Source of the DNA: Acidobacteriota bacterium
GTDB taxonomy: Bacteria; Acidobacteriota; Terriglobia; Acidiferrales; UBA7541
Length of the DNA stretch: 27,990 nucleotides
Direction of reading: 5' to 3'
NCBI GenBank assembly: GCA_003224195.1
Contig: QHYP01000053.1
Coordinates: 1 to 27,990 of the forward strand
How positions within the stretch are numbered: position 1 is the stretch's first letter; each line of letters starts with the position of its first letter. Position numbers and translations under genes: made by a program. The notes beneath the pieces are model-generated. The model had not been told where the DNA came from, did no database searches, and saw only the letters and a list, made by a program, of their open reading frames with translations. Shown in pieces: positions 7,916-15,024 of the stretch.

Positions 7916-8764
7916 TTAACCTCCGTGGATGGTGATCTTGCGCGTGGCGCGCGTCCACCAGAGATGGCCCAGCAACAGCAGCGCCGCGACCCAAACATAT
8001 TCGAGCGCGACCCGCCGCAGCGATGCGGCGGGCGAAAGACGCCCCAGATAGATTTGAAGCGGCGTGTACGCGATGTGCTCAAAGGGCAGCCAAGAAGAGA
8101 TGAGCTGGAAAGCGCGCGGGAAGAAATTCAGAGGAATCAGCAATCCGGAGAGAAGTTCGATCAGCCAGTACTTCGCGCGAATCAGCGCCAGAATGGATTT
8201 GAGGGGGATCGCGCAGGTGCCGATCAGGAAATTGATCGCGACCATCAGGAGAAAGCTGCCGAGGGCCGCGAACAGGAAGAGCACAAAGTGAAGATGCGAT
8301 GCCGGCGGCAAAACGGGGAAGAGTAAGGCGATGACAATTGCCGTCGGCGCGGTCAGGAGAATCAGGCGGAATCCGGATTCACCCATGGCGCGCGTCAGCC
8401 ACATCCACTCGACGGAGACGGGCTTGATGAGATCCATGGCGATCTTGCCTTCGATCACCTCGTAGGCCATCTCCTGATCGATGGTGTTCCAGTAGAACGA
8501 GCGGATGATCCAGCCCACGTTGACGTAGGTCAGCATTTGCGCAAGCGAAAAGCCGAGGAGAGAACCGGCTGCATTGGCAAAGACGGCTCGCCAGATGAAG
8601 TAGTACACGGTGACGTTGATGAGGTAGGTGATGATGCCGGTGTAGTAGCGCAGACGGAAGGCGAGAATGTTGACGAAGCCGATGCGGATGAATTCGGCAT
8701 ATTTGGCGAACGAGGCTTGCAAGCGGCCGCGGCGCGCTGTGAGCGGATGAGCGGCCGTGGTCAT
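7916..8764 (-). CDS. ABC-2 family exporter permease (COG4587-like)
   Basis: A 282-residue integral membrane protein with about six helices (FRLRYYTGIITYLINVTVYYFIW, LILLTAPTAIVIALLFPVLPP, FVLFLFAALGSFLLMVAINF, and others). The coupling motif YEVIEGKIAMDLIKPV parallels YIMEGKFDRVLLRP in its partner, which supports a heterodimeric channel. Its ATG (8764-8762) overlaps the stop of the ATPase gene by ATGA, so the two are translationally coupled. With the ATPase upstream and the second permease downstream this is a complete three-gene exporter of the COG4586/4587/3694 type, whose substrates are generally not known. The arginine-rich extreme N-terminus is cytoplasmic by the positive-inside rule. 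Confidence 0.88.
   Translation of the reverse strand: MTTAAHPLTARRGRLQASFAKYAEFIRIGFVNILAFRLRYYTGIITYLINVTVYYFIWRAVFANAAGSLLGFSLAQMLTYVNVGWIIRSFYWNTIDQEMAYEVIEGKIAMDLIKPVSVEWMWLTRAMGESGFRLILLTAPTAIVIALLFPVLPPASHLHFVLFLFAALGSFLLMVAINFLIGTCAIPLKSILALIRAKYWLIELLSGLLIPLNFFPRAFQLISSWLPFEHIAYTPLQIYLGRLSPAASLRRVALEYVWVAALLLLGHLWWTRATRKITIHGG
7920..7924 (-). promoter_or_regulatory. Shine-Dalgarno that fixes a GTG start
   Basis: GGAGG on the minus strand lies inside the last codons of the upstream permease, 8 nt before the GTG at 7911. No ATG in a sensible position is available, so this site is what decides the start of the second permease. Confidence 0.7.
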
Positions 8765-9816
8765 GGTTGCGGGCCGGGCGGCGCGGCGAACACTTCGCCG
8801 GAATAGATGCGCTTGACGATTTCCTCGATGGGCTCGTCTTCAATGACGAAGTCGCGGACTTCGACCGCCGCGAGAATGCGCCGGATCAGGTCGGAGGTGG
8901 AAACCGAGGAGCGGTCGAAGCGCAAGCGGCAGGTCATTTCGTCGAGGCGCTCGAGATGGAGCAAGCCATTCTGCGCCGAAGCAGAGAGAGAGTGCTCGAA
9001 GGCCGCGAGCCGCGGCGCCTGCTCGCCGTCGCGCAGGATGAATTTGATCTGCTTGGTCCGCAGGAGCCGTTCTTTCAGTCCGGCGAGCGGGCCGTCGTAC
9101 AACAGCGCGCCGCGATCGATGATCATGATACGGCGGCAGAGCTGTTCGATGTCGTCCAGGTCGTGCGTCGTGAGCAGAACGGTAGTTTTGTAACGCTCAT
9201 TGATGGCGCGGAGAAACTGCCGAATGTGGTCCTTGGCCACGACGTCGAGGCCGATGGTAGGCTCGTCGAGGAAGAGAATCGGCGGGTTATGGAGCAGCGC
9301 GGCGGCCAAATCGCAGCGCATGCGCTGGCCGAGCGAGAGCTTGCGAACCGGAGTGTGCAGAAATGCGCGCAGGCCGAGCACCTGATCGAACAGCTCCATG
9401 CGCTCGTCGAAGTCGCGCTGCGAAACGTCGTAGATGCGGCGGAGGAGCTTGAAGGACTCGATCACGGCGATGTCCCACCAGAGTTGGGTGCGCTGGCCGA
9501 AAACGACGCCGATGGTTTTGACGTAGGCCGCGCGCTGGCGCCAGGGAACGAAACCGTTGGAAAGGATCTCGCCCGAGGTGGGAACGAGAATTCCGGTCAG
9601 CATTTTGATGGTAGTGGATTTCCCGGCGCCGTTGGGGCCGATGTAGCCGACCATGTCGCCTCGGCCGATGGAGAACGTAATGTTGTCCACGGCCTTCACG
9701 ATCCGGTATTCGCGGTGGAAGAGATTGATGAGGCCGCCAACGATGCCTTCCCGCCGCTCGAAAGTGCGGAAGTGCTTGGAGAGCGAACGAACGGAAATCA
9801 GCGGGTCAGCGCTCAT
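8761..9816 (-). CDS. ABC exporter ATPase (COG4586-like)
   Basis: A 351-residue ATP-binding subunit. Walker A GPNGAGKST at 60-68, signature LSLGQ at 160-164, Walker B ILFLDEP at 180-186 and H-loop LLTTHD. The segment FERREGIVGGLINLFHREYR before the core, and the Q-loop region GVVFGQRTQLWWD, are characteristic of the COG4586 subfamily. A ~110-residue C-terminal extension follows the ABC core. The ATG at 9816 is preferred over the TTG at 9822. It has no Shine-Dalgarno; an extended -10 element (9826-9834) ends only 9 nt before it, so the transcript may be nearly leaderless. It is the first gene of the operon running to 6128. Confidence 0.93.
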   Translation of the reverse strand: MSADPLISVRSLSKHFRTFERREGIVGGLINLFHREYRIVKAVDNITFSIGRGDMVGYIGPNGAGKSTTIKMLTGILVPTSGEILSNGFVPWRQRAAYVKTIGVVFGQRTQLWWDIAVIESFKLLRRIYDVSQRDFDERMELFDQVLGLRAFLHTPVRKLSLGQRMRCDLAAALLHNPPILFLDEPTIGLDVVAKDHIRQFLRAINERYKTTVLLTTHDLDDIEQLCRRIMIIDRGALLYDGPLAGLKERLLRTKQIKFILRDGEQAPRLAAFEHSLSASAQNGLLHLERLDEMTCRLRFDRSSVSTSDLIRRILAAVEVRDFVIEDEPIEEIVKRIYSGEVFAAPPGPQP

Positions 9817-9825
9817 GAACAAAGA

Positions 9826-9834
9826 ATTCTAGCA
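9826..9834 (-). promoter_or_regulatory. Extended -10 promoter, TGCTAGAAT
   Basis: The minus strand reads TGCTAGAAT, an extended -10 (TG-N-TAGAAT). No good -35 lies 17 nt upstream, as often seen with extended -10 promoters. The hexamer ends 9 nt before the ATPase start at 9816, so the expected start site would leave only 2-3 untranslated bases. The same nine bases occur at 12226-12234 (minus) and 12401-12409 (plus). Confidence 0.5.
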
Positions 9835-9916
9835 TTTGGACGCAGGTAAAGAGATTGGGTGAGTCGTGAGCATAAGCGCGATATAGCGCGGTGCGCTTCT
9901 CGACCGCGGAGCGATC

Positions 9917-11122
9917 CTAGGAGCGGAAGAGGACGGATTCGCGCTGGAACATTTTCGTGGCGAGAAAGAGCGCGGCGGCCGCATAGACGCAGGTGGAAAG
10001 GAAAATGAGCGCAATGTAGTTCCAGTGGTACGTCCCGCCAACGATTTCCTTGCAGATAAGGCTGGTATTGAGGATGGGGATGACGGCGAGCTTCGGCGAC
10101 AATTCGATGCCCGGCATGAGCGATGCAACCGCCGGGATGACCACGGCAAAGGTCATCGGCGTGAGATAGCTCTGCGCTTCTTTGTGGCTCTTTGCGAAAA
10201 GAGCAATCGTCAAAAGGAGAGCGGAAAAGAGGACGGCAAGCGGCAGCGCCATGAGAAAGACAGCGGCAGCCGACTTCACGCCGATCTGGAGATGTAAATC
10301 AGCGCCCTGTCCGCCACTGAAGGCATGGAATTTCCCGAGAATCGAGAACGAACTGCCCATGGAGATGACGGAAAGCGTGGCCGTGGCGAGCGAGGCGGAC
10401 AAGACGAGGAGAAATTTTCCGAGGACAAGGTCGAGGCGCGCGAGTGGGCTCGAGAGAATCGTCTCCATCGTGCCGCGCTCCTTTTCGCCGGCCGTCAGGT
10501 CAATGGCGGGGTACATGGCTCCCGTCATGCACAGAAGGATCACCATGTAGCCGATGAAGCCGCCGAAGGCAGCGCCGCCCACCTTTTCCGGCGGAGCGAC
10601 GTTTTGCTGCTTGACCTCGAAGGGCTTGAGGATGGTTTCAGGCAAGTTCTTGGCGGCGAGGCGGTCGCGAACGACTCTGTCCCGGTAGTCTTTGAAAAAT
10701 TTTTCGATTCGGTCGGCGCCGAAAGAGGACTTCAACTCGCCTTCATAGAAATAAATCAGCACAGTTTTGGCTTCGCCGGTGGCAAGCGCAGCTTGGAAGC
10801 CATCGGGGATGGCCACGGCGGCACGAATCTCTTTGTTCGAGATCATTTCCTTCCAATTGGACGTGCTGGGGACAATCTCCAGGTTGTCGAGTTTGCGAAG
10901 TCCTTCGAGAACCGCGGGAGAATCCTCGCCGCCCAGGATCATCACTTTGGGTGTTTCTTTCTTGGCTTGGCCGACGAGCATGATGGCCAGCGCGCTGAAG
11001 CCGACCATCATGAGCGGAAAGGCAAGGAGAGGAATCACGACCGTCGAAATGAGGGTGCGGCGGTCGCGGAGCCACTCGGTCAGCTCCTTGCGGTAAACGA
11101 AACCAACATTGCGTGCGTTCAT
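9917..11122 (-). CDS. NatB-like ABC exporter permease
   Basis: A 401-residue ABC-2 permease of the NatB / COG1668 type. An N-terminal cytoplasmic motif YRKELTEWLRDRRTL precedes the first membrane helix (LISTVVIPLLAFPLMMVGF). A large extracytoplasmic domain follows (about 50-205), then five or six helices with the coupling motif DLTAGEKERGTMETILSSPL, a hallmark of this family. Members export Na+ (Bacillus NatAB) or other substrates, so the substrate here is uncertain. I chose the ATG at 11122, 10 nt after GGAGG, rather than the GTG at 11131, which would overlap the ATPase stop (GTGA). It is coupled with the ATPase upstream in a two-gene operon. A 100-bp gap separates it from the promoter of the next operon. 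Confidence 0.9.
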   Translation of the reverse strand: MNARNVGFVYRKELTEWLRDRRTLISTVVIPLLAFPLMMVGFSALAIMLVGQAKKETPKVMILGGEDSPAVLEGLRKLDNLEIVPSTSNWKEMISNKEIRAAVAIPDGFQAALATGEAKTVLIYFYEGELKSSFGADRIEKFFKDYRDRVVRDRLAAKNLPETILKPFEVKQQNVAPPEKVGGAAFGGFIGYMVILLCMTGAMYPAIDLTAGEKERGTMETILSSPLARLDLVLGKFLLVLSASLATATLSVISMGSSFSILGKFHAFSGGQGADLHLQIGVKSAAAVFLMALPLAVLFSALLLTIALFAKSHKEAQSYLTPMTFAVVIPAVASLMPGIELSPKLAVIPILNTSLICKEIVGGTYHWNYIALIFLSTCVYAAAALFLATKMFQRESVLFRS

Positions 11123-11127
11123 GGCGG

Positions 11128-11880
11128 TCACGCCTCCACGGCAACGTGGTGCGGGCCCACGACTTTCACGAAGATTTCTTCCAGATCCTGCTCGCCGTAC
11201 TTTGCGCGCAATTCGCGAAGCGGGCCCTCGGCGAGAAGCTTGCCGTCGTGGATGATTCCAATGTTGTCGCAGAGCTTTTCGACTTCGCTCATCACGTGGG
11301 TGGAAAAAATCACGGTCTTGCCGCGATTACGGCACTCGCGGATGAATTCCACGATGGTGCGGGCGGTCATCACGTCGAGGCCAAGTGTCGGCTCATCGAA
11401 GATCATCACCGGCGGATCGTGGACGAGCGTGCGGGCGATGGAGACCTTCTGCTTCATGCCCGTGGAGAGCTTGTCGCAGCGGCGGTCGCGGAAGCCGTCC
11501 ATATCGAGCCGGCCGAAGATTTCGTCGATGCGGCGCTTGAGAGTGGCCTCATCGAGGCCGTTCAGGCGGCCGAAATACTCGACCATCTCCTGCGCGGTCA
11601 GCCGGGGATAGAGCGCCGTCGCGGTGGAGAGGAAGCCCACGTTGGCACGCACTTTTTCGGATTGTTCCACGATGTCGTACCCGGCGACGATGGCGGTGCC
11701 GTCAGTAGGCTCGAGGATGGTGGCCAGCATACGGAGCGTGGTGGTCTTGCCTGCGCCGTTCGCGCCGAGCAGGCCGTAAATTTGGCCGGGCAGGCAGCGA
11801 AAACTGACTCCCTCCACGGCGCGGATTTCGCCGCGCTTCTTGTCCTGAAATCGCTTGCACAGACCGCGAGCTTCAATCAT
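11128..11880 (-). CDS. NatA-like ABC exporter ATPase
   Basis: A 250-residue ATPase, close to the usual NatA length. Walker A GANGAGKTT at 39-47, signature LSTGM at 138-142 (Thr instead of the more common Gly, as in many NatA proteins), Walker B VMIFDEP at 158-164 and H-loop FSTHVMSE. The ATG at 11880 has an AAAGGAA Shine-Dalgarno about 7 nt upstream. The stop is 5 nt before the permease ATG, so the two form one transcript and one transporter. It is a stand-alone ATPase and could in principle also serve the ATPase-less MacB-type permease at 15025, although that permease family normally uses a LolD/MacB-type ATPase with different motifs. Confidence 0.93.
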   Translation of the reverse strand: MIEARGLCKRFQDKKRGEIRAVEGVSFRCLPGQIYGLLGANGAGKTTTLRMLATILEPTDGTAIVAGYDIVEQSEKVRANVGFLSTATALYPRLTAQEMVEYFGRLNGLDEATLKRRIDEIFGRLDMDGFRDRRCDKLSTGMKQKVSIARTLVHDPPVMIFDEPTLGLDVMTARTIVEFIRECRNRGKTVIFSTHVMSEVEKLCDNIGIIHDGKLLAEGPLRELRAKYGEQDLEEIFVKVVGPHHVAVEA

Positions 11881-11939
11881 CAGAACATTCCTTTGGATCG
11901 ACGCTTTACGGCGGATTGTTACTATCGCATGAAACCGGG

Positions 11940-12061
11940 ATGCGGCGCGCCAGGCTCCTTCGGCTCACCCCGAAGAACCATCCGGGGCGCCCCGACCAAG
12001 TCGGGGTAGACGCCAACCGCGCTGCGCTCCTCAGGACTGACGAACGTCATCGTTTCGTCAG
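11940..12061. repeat. Hairpin-rich intergenic block, candidate dispersed repeat
   Basis: This non-coding stretch contains several short palindromes in a row: TTCGG-CTCACC-CCGAA (about 11959-11974), CCCCGAC-CAA-GTCGGGG (11990-12006) and CTGACGAA-N9-TTCGTCAG (12037-12061). It includes phrases such as GCTGCGCTCCTCAGGACTGACG that resemble interspersed elements common in acidobacterial and related genomes. A second full copy is not in this window, so calling it a dispersed repeat is inference. Confidence 0.4.
12037..12061 (-). terminator. Hairpin over the stop codon of the zinc-ribbon gene
   Basis: An 8-bp stem (12037-12044 pairing with 12054-12061) with a 9-nt loop covers the TGA at 12058-12060. 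There is no T-tract on the minus strand after it, so it is not a classical intrinsic terminator. It may be part of the repeat block or a 3'-end stabilising structure. Confidence 0.3.
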
Positions 12062-12219
12062 CCTTTGTGGCAATTGGGGCACTGTTTTGCGTCGTAGTTC
12101 TCCGGCGTCACCCGGAACATGTTGTTGCATTGAATGCAAACTCTGTGGAGAAAAGGCCCTTTCGGGTCCACGGGTTTGTGTTCGGGCTTGTGCGCCGTTT
12201 GGGCAGGCTCGCCGCTCAT
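12058..12219 (-). CDS. Small zinc-ribbon protein, 53 residues
   Basis: The minus strand encodes a 53-residue protein from the ATG at 12219. After a proline- and lysine-rich N-terminus (AHKPEHKPVDPKG) comes a compact zinc-ribbon: VCIQC (C28, C31) and, 16 residues later, CPNCHKG (C47, C50) just before the stop. The two CxxC knuckles and the intervening MFRVTPENYDA match the many small acidobacterial/proteobacterial zinc-ribbon proteins that lack an assigned function. No Shine-Dalgarno is present; instead TGCTAGAAT (12226-12234) ends 6 nt before the ATG, so the mRNA probably starts at the ATG itself. It is a separate transcript from the NatA/NatB operon. Function unknown. Confidence 0.8.
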   Translation of the reverse strand: MSGEPAQTAHKPEHKPVDPKGPFLHRVCIQCNNMFRVTPENYDAKQCPNCHKG

Positions 12220-12225
12220 GTGCAG

Positions 12226-12234
12226 ATTCTAGCA
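12226..12234 (-). promoter_or_regulatory. Extended -10 promoter for a leaderless zinc-ribbon mRNA
   Basis: TGCTAGAAT on the minus strand, with the TAGAAT hexamer ending 6 nt before the ATG at 12219. With the usual 6-7 nt between -10 and +1, transcription would start on or next to the A of the ATG. No -35 match is visible 16-18 nt upstream. Confidence 0.55.
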
Positions 12235-12400
12235 TGAGGGTGAGTGATTGCATGCGCGGCCTTTCGGCAGAGCCCGTGCCCGCGCGAGTTCTGCGGCATC
12301 TTGGGTGGAAGCGCACGCATCCAGGAATTTGGACGAAGCGCAAAGAGGCGCCAGGCTGGCACCGACCGTTTGCCGCGGGTGGAGAATGCCGCGAAGGAAT

Positions 12401-12409
12401 TGCTAGAAT
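12401..12409 (+). promoter_or_regulatory. Extended -10 promoter upstream of the efflux operon
   Basis: TGCTAGAAT on the plus strand, the third copy of this nonamer in 2.6 kb. Transcription from about 12416 would give a 230-nt leader before the adaptor gene at 12645. No clear -35 is present. Confidence 0.45.
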
Positions 12410-12644
12410 GTATATCTTTTGGATGAACGGGTTTGCAGCGCAGAACCGTAGGGGGTCAACCGGACAGCGCGGGTTGGCATAGTCTCGCCGCCGAACACCG
12501 AAGGAGAACCGATGCGCCGTTCTTGATGGCTATTGCCGCTCCAACCTCTTGGGCCTGAAATCGGGCCGAACTCCCGCTGGGTCCGATGGTATTCTCGGTT
12601 GTCGAACTCAGGGGCGAATCAATTTGCATTGACAGTAAATCTTC
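12410..12644 (+). other. Long leader of the efflux operon with tiny ORFs
   Basis: About 235 bases without a normal gene. Two tiny ORFs stand out: ATG at 12512 with a strong GAAGGAG 5 nt upstream encodes only four residues (MRRS), and its TGA overlaps the ATG of a ten-residue ORF at 12526 (MAIAAPTSWA) as TGATG. A 19-residue ORF starts at 12423. These could be regulatory leader peptides or chance. I recognise no riboswitch. The preceding stretch 12235-12400 shows nothing I can name. Confidence 0.3.
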
Positions 12645-13901
12645 ATGGATCGAAGACTGAGAAACCGCATCTTGCTGTTTCTGGTTCTGGCCGCCGCGGC
12701 CGCGTACGGTCTCTATCGTTTGAGCGGGCGGCAGCCGGCGGCCAAAATTGCGGCCGTCATGCCGCAGCGCGAAAATCTGGTGGCCTCGATTTCGAGCAAC
12801 GGCAAGGTTGAGCCGATCGCCCCGTCGGTGATCCGGGCGGAACTGGCCACGTTTGTGGCGAAGGTCTCGGCGGTGGAAGGCCGCGCGGTGAAGAAGGGCC
12901 AGTTGCTCTTGGAACTGGACGTGAAAGATGCCGTTGCGCAGCTCGCGCAAGCCCACGCCAACCGCTTGCGCGCCGAGGATGACCTGCGCGCCGCCCGCGC
13001 GGGCGGCCGAGCGGGCGATGCAGCTCGCGTCAACGGAGATCTCGCGAACGCCATCGCCGACCGCGACCGGCTGCAAAAGAATCACGACGCGCTCGCAAGA
13101 CTTTTCCAGGAACAGGCCGCTACGCGCGCGGAACTCGCGCAGAATGAATTGGACCTGGCGAAAGCGCAGGATCTTGTCCGGCGTCTTACGGCGGCGAAAC
13201 AGGAGTTCGACCAGCAGGTGAGACTCGATGCCGAGCGCGCCGCGCTGCAGGTGGACCAATCGAAGGCCGAAATCGAGGTCCTCGAGAAAAAAACGGGCAT
13301 GGGGCGAATTACCGCGCCGATTGACGGCACGTTATATTCGTTGCCGGTCAGGACCGGCGATCCCGTGAAGGTTGGCGACCTGCTAGCGGAAATGGCCGAT
13401 CTGCGCAAAGTGCGGGTGCGCGCTTTCATCGACGAGCCGGAGCTGGGCGGGCTCGAACCCGAGCAGCCGGTCGTCATCACCTGGGACGCCCTGCCCAATC
13501 GCGCGTGGCAGGGCCGCACGGAGGTAATTCCCAAACAAGTGGTTCCTCGCAATTCGCGCAGCGTGGGCGAATTGCTCTGCTCCGTGAATAACGACAAGCT
13601 GGAGCTTCTGCCCAACATCAACGTAAGCGTGAGGATCATCGCGAAGCAGCGGTTCAATGTCCTGACTGTCCCGCGGGGCGCAGTGGACGTGGAGGGCGGC
13701 CGCCGTTATGTCTACGTTGTGAAAGACAGTTCGCTGGGCGTCGGCAAGAAATACCTGGAGAAGCGCGAAATTCAGGTGGACGTTGCCAGCGCGACAAGTT
13801 ACGAGGTTGCAGGCGGCCTGCAGGAAGGAGAGATGGTCGCGCTCCCCGGTGATGTGGACCTCAAAGATGGAATGGCTGTGCGCGTCGTCAGCACTCGATA
13901 G
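12645..13901 (+). CDS. Periplasmic adaptor (MacA/HlyD family) of an efflux system
   Basis: A 418-residue membrane-fusion protein. An N-terminal signal-anchor helix (about 8-26, ILLFLVLAAAAAYGLYRL) is followed by a lipoyl half (VASISSNGKVEP, then VSAVEGRAVKKGQLLLELD, about 46-92). A long alpha-helical hairpin rich in Ala, Arg, Glu and Leu spans about 95-215. The second lipoyl half (GRITAPIDGTLYSLPVRTGDPVKVGDLLAEM), a beta-barrel domain and a membrane-proximal domain (LTVPRGAVDVEGGRRYVYVV) follow. Such proteins link an inner-membrane transporter to a TolC channel. It is first in a cluster that also encodes a TPR protein, a MacB-type permease and a TolC-like protein. The ATG at 12645 begins the signal anchor directly; no strong Shine-Dalgarno is visible. 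Confidence 0.92.
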   Translation: MDRRLRNRILLFLVLAAAAAYGLYRLSGRQPAAKIAAVMPQRENLVASISSNGKVEPIAPSVIRAELATFVAKVSAVEGRAVKKGQLLLELDVKDAVAQLAQAHANRLRAEDDLRAARAGGRAGDAARVNGDLANAIADRDRLQKNHDALARLFQEQAATRAELAQNELDLAKAQDLVRRLTAAKQEFDQQVRLDAERAALQVDQSKAEIEVLEKKTGMGRITAPIDGTLYSLPVRTGDPVKVGDLLAEMADLRKVRVRAFIDEPELGGLEPEQPVVITWDALPNRAWQGRTEVIPKQVVPRNSRSVGELLCSVNNDKLELLPNINVSVRIIAKQRFNVLTVPRGAVDVEGGRRYVYVVKDSSLGVGKKYLEKREIQVDVASATSYEVAGGLQEGEMVALPGDVDLKDGMAVRVVSTR

Positions 13902-13925
13902 TTCTCTGTGGCCAAGGACTTCATC

Positions 13926-14927
13926 ATGGCTTTCTCCCGGGTGATTTTTGCTCTCGCGTTTTTCCTTTCGATCAGTATGCCCGGTGCTCAGGCATCGCGA
14001 GGCGACCTGATTGCGGCGCTGGAAACCGCGCGCAAGGCCTTTGAACTGAGTGAATACACAAAAGCGGCGCAGATTCTTGAGGACGCGGCCTCGAGCGATC
14101 CACAGAATGCGGAAATTCAGTACTGGCTGCTGCGGAGCTACTTCGAGCTCGAGCAGAGCGACAAGGCGGTGCGGAGCGGCGAGCGCGCCGTTGCCCTGGC
14201 GCCGCAGAATTCGGAGTATCACCACTGGCTCGGGAAAGCGTATGGAGAAAAAGCCGATCGTGCCATGTGGTTTTCCGCGCTTTCCCTGGCGCGGAAGGCC
14301 CACAGGGAATTCGAGACGGCAGTACAGCTCGACGGCCGCAATTTTGCCGCGCGGCAGGACTTGATCGAATACCTCTGCCGGGCGCCGGGAATCGCTGGAG
14401 GAAACGATGAGCGCGCCGGAGTACAAATCGCCGAACTCGCCGTGATGGATGCGGCCGAGGGCCATTTCGCGCGGGGAAATTGCCGGCGGCAGAAAAAGGA
14501 TTTTCTTGGAGCCGATGCGGAATTCGCCAGTGCGCTCGAAGCCTCGCCGAAAAGCGCCGATCTGATCTATGACATCGGCGATTATGCGATGAAGCGGAGC
14601 CAGCCGGATCGTTTGCTGGCCGTAGCGGAGGTTGGGCAGAAAACCGATCCCGCCGATCCCCGCGGCGATTTTTATCGCGCGCTTGCGTTCATATTGCGTG
14701 GAGAACAGCCGGAGGAGGCCGAGCACCTGCTGCGCAGGTACCTCAAGCATGCACGGGTGCGCTCCGACTTCCCGCGACTTTCCGCAGTGCACAACTGGCT
14801 GGGCCGCCTTCTCGAACAGCAGGGCAAGACCGCCGCTGCCGTGACGGAATACCAGGCCGCCATCGAGCTTGATCCCAAGGACAAGACCGCAAAGGAAGCG
14901 CTGAAGCATCTGGCGAAAATCAGGTGA
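13926..14927 (+). CDS. Secreted tetratricopeptide-repeat protein
   Basis: A 333-residue protein with a clear Sec signal peptide (MAFSRVIFALAFFLSIS... cleaved after AQA, about residue 23) followed by helical repeats. TPR-like units are visible at AAQILEDAASSDPQNAEIQY, KAVRSGERAVALAPQNSEYH, and near the end AAVTEYQAAIELDPKDKTAK, each with the P/D-N/K turn. The ATG at 13926 has AAGGA 7 nt upstream; a GTG at 13908 in the same frame lacks one and would bury the signal peptide. It sits between adaptor and permease genes in the efflux cluster, so a periplasmic scaffold or accessory role for that machine is a reasonable guess. No catalytic motif is seen. Confidence 0.88.
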   Translation: MAFSRVIFALAFFLSISMPGAQASRGDLIAALETARKAFELSEYTKAAQILEDAASSDPQNAEIQYWLLRSYFELEQSDKAVRSGERAVALAPQNSEYHHWLGKAYGEKADRAMWFSALSLARKAHREFETAVQLDGRNFAARQDLIEYLCRAPGIAGGNDERAGVQIAELAVMDAAEGHFARGNCRRQKKDFLGADAEFASALEASPKSADLIYDIGDYAMKRSQPDRLLAVAEVGQKTDPADPRGDFYRALAFILRGEQPEEAEHLLRRYLKHARVRSDFPRLSAVHNWLGRLLEQQGKTAAAVTEYQAAIELDPKDKTAKEALKHLAKIR

Positions 14928-15024
14928 TCCTGAAACGGTGCAAGAGCCTTCGAGGAGGCGCGTCTCAACGAATTGGAAGATGGAGCCGTATGGTATCGTT
15001 TTTCGGTTACCTGAGTGAAAAGGG

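Noticed and set aside
8767..9849. 360-residue open frame on the plus strand opposite the ABC ATPase
   Set aside because: Antisense to an ATPase with complete Walker and signature motifs; the acidic product lacks any family features.
10325..11611. 428-residue open frame on the plus strand across the NatB-like and NatA-like genes
   Set aside because: It spans two coupled minus-strand genes with clear family motifs, and has no domain of its own.
12047..12343. 98-residue minus-strand frame over the zinc-ribbon gene
   Set aside because: The overlapping 53-residue frame has two CxxC knuckles and a promoter at its start; the longer frame has neither.
12357..12374. Possible sigma54 promoter TGGCAC...TTTGCC
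   Set aside because: The GG and GC are separated by 12 nt instead of the 10 that sigma54 requires.
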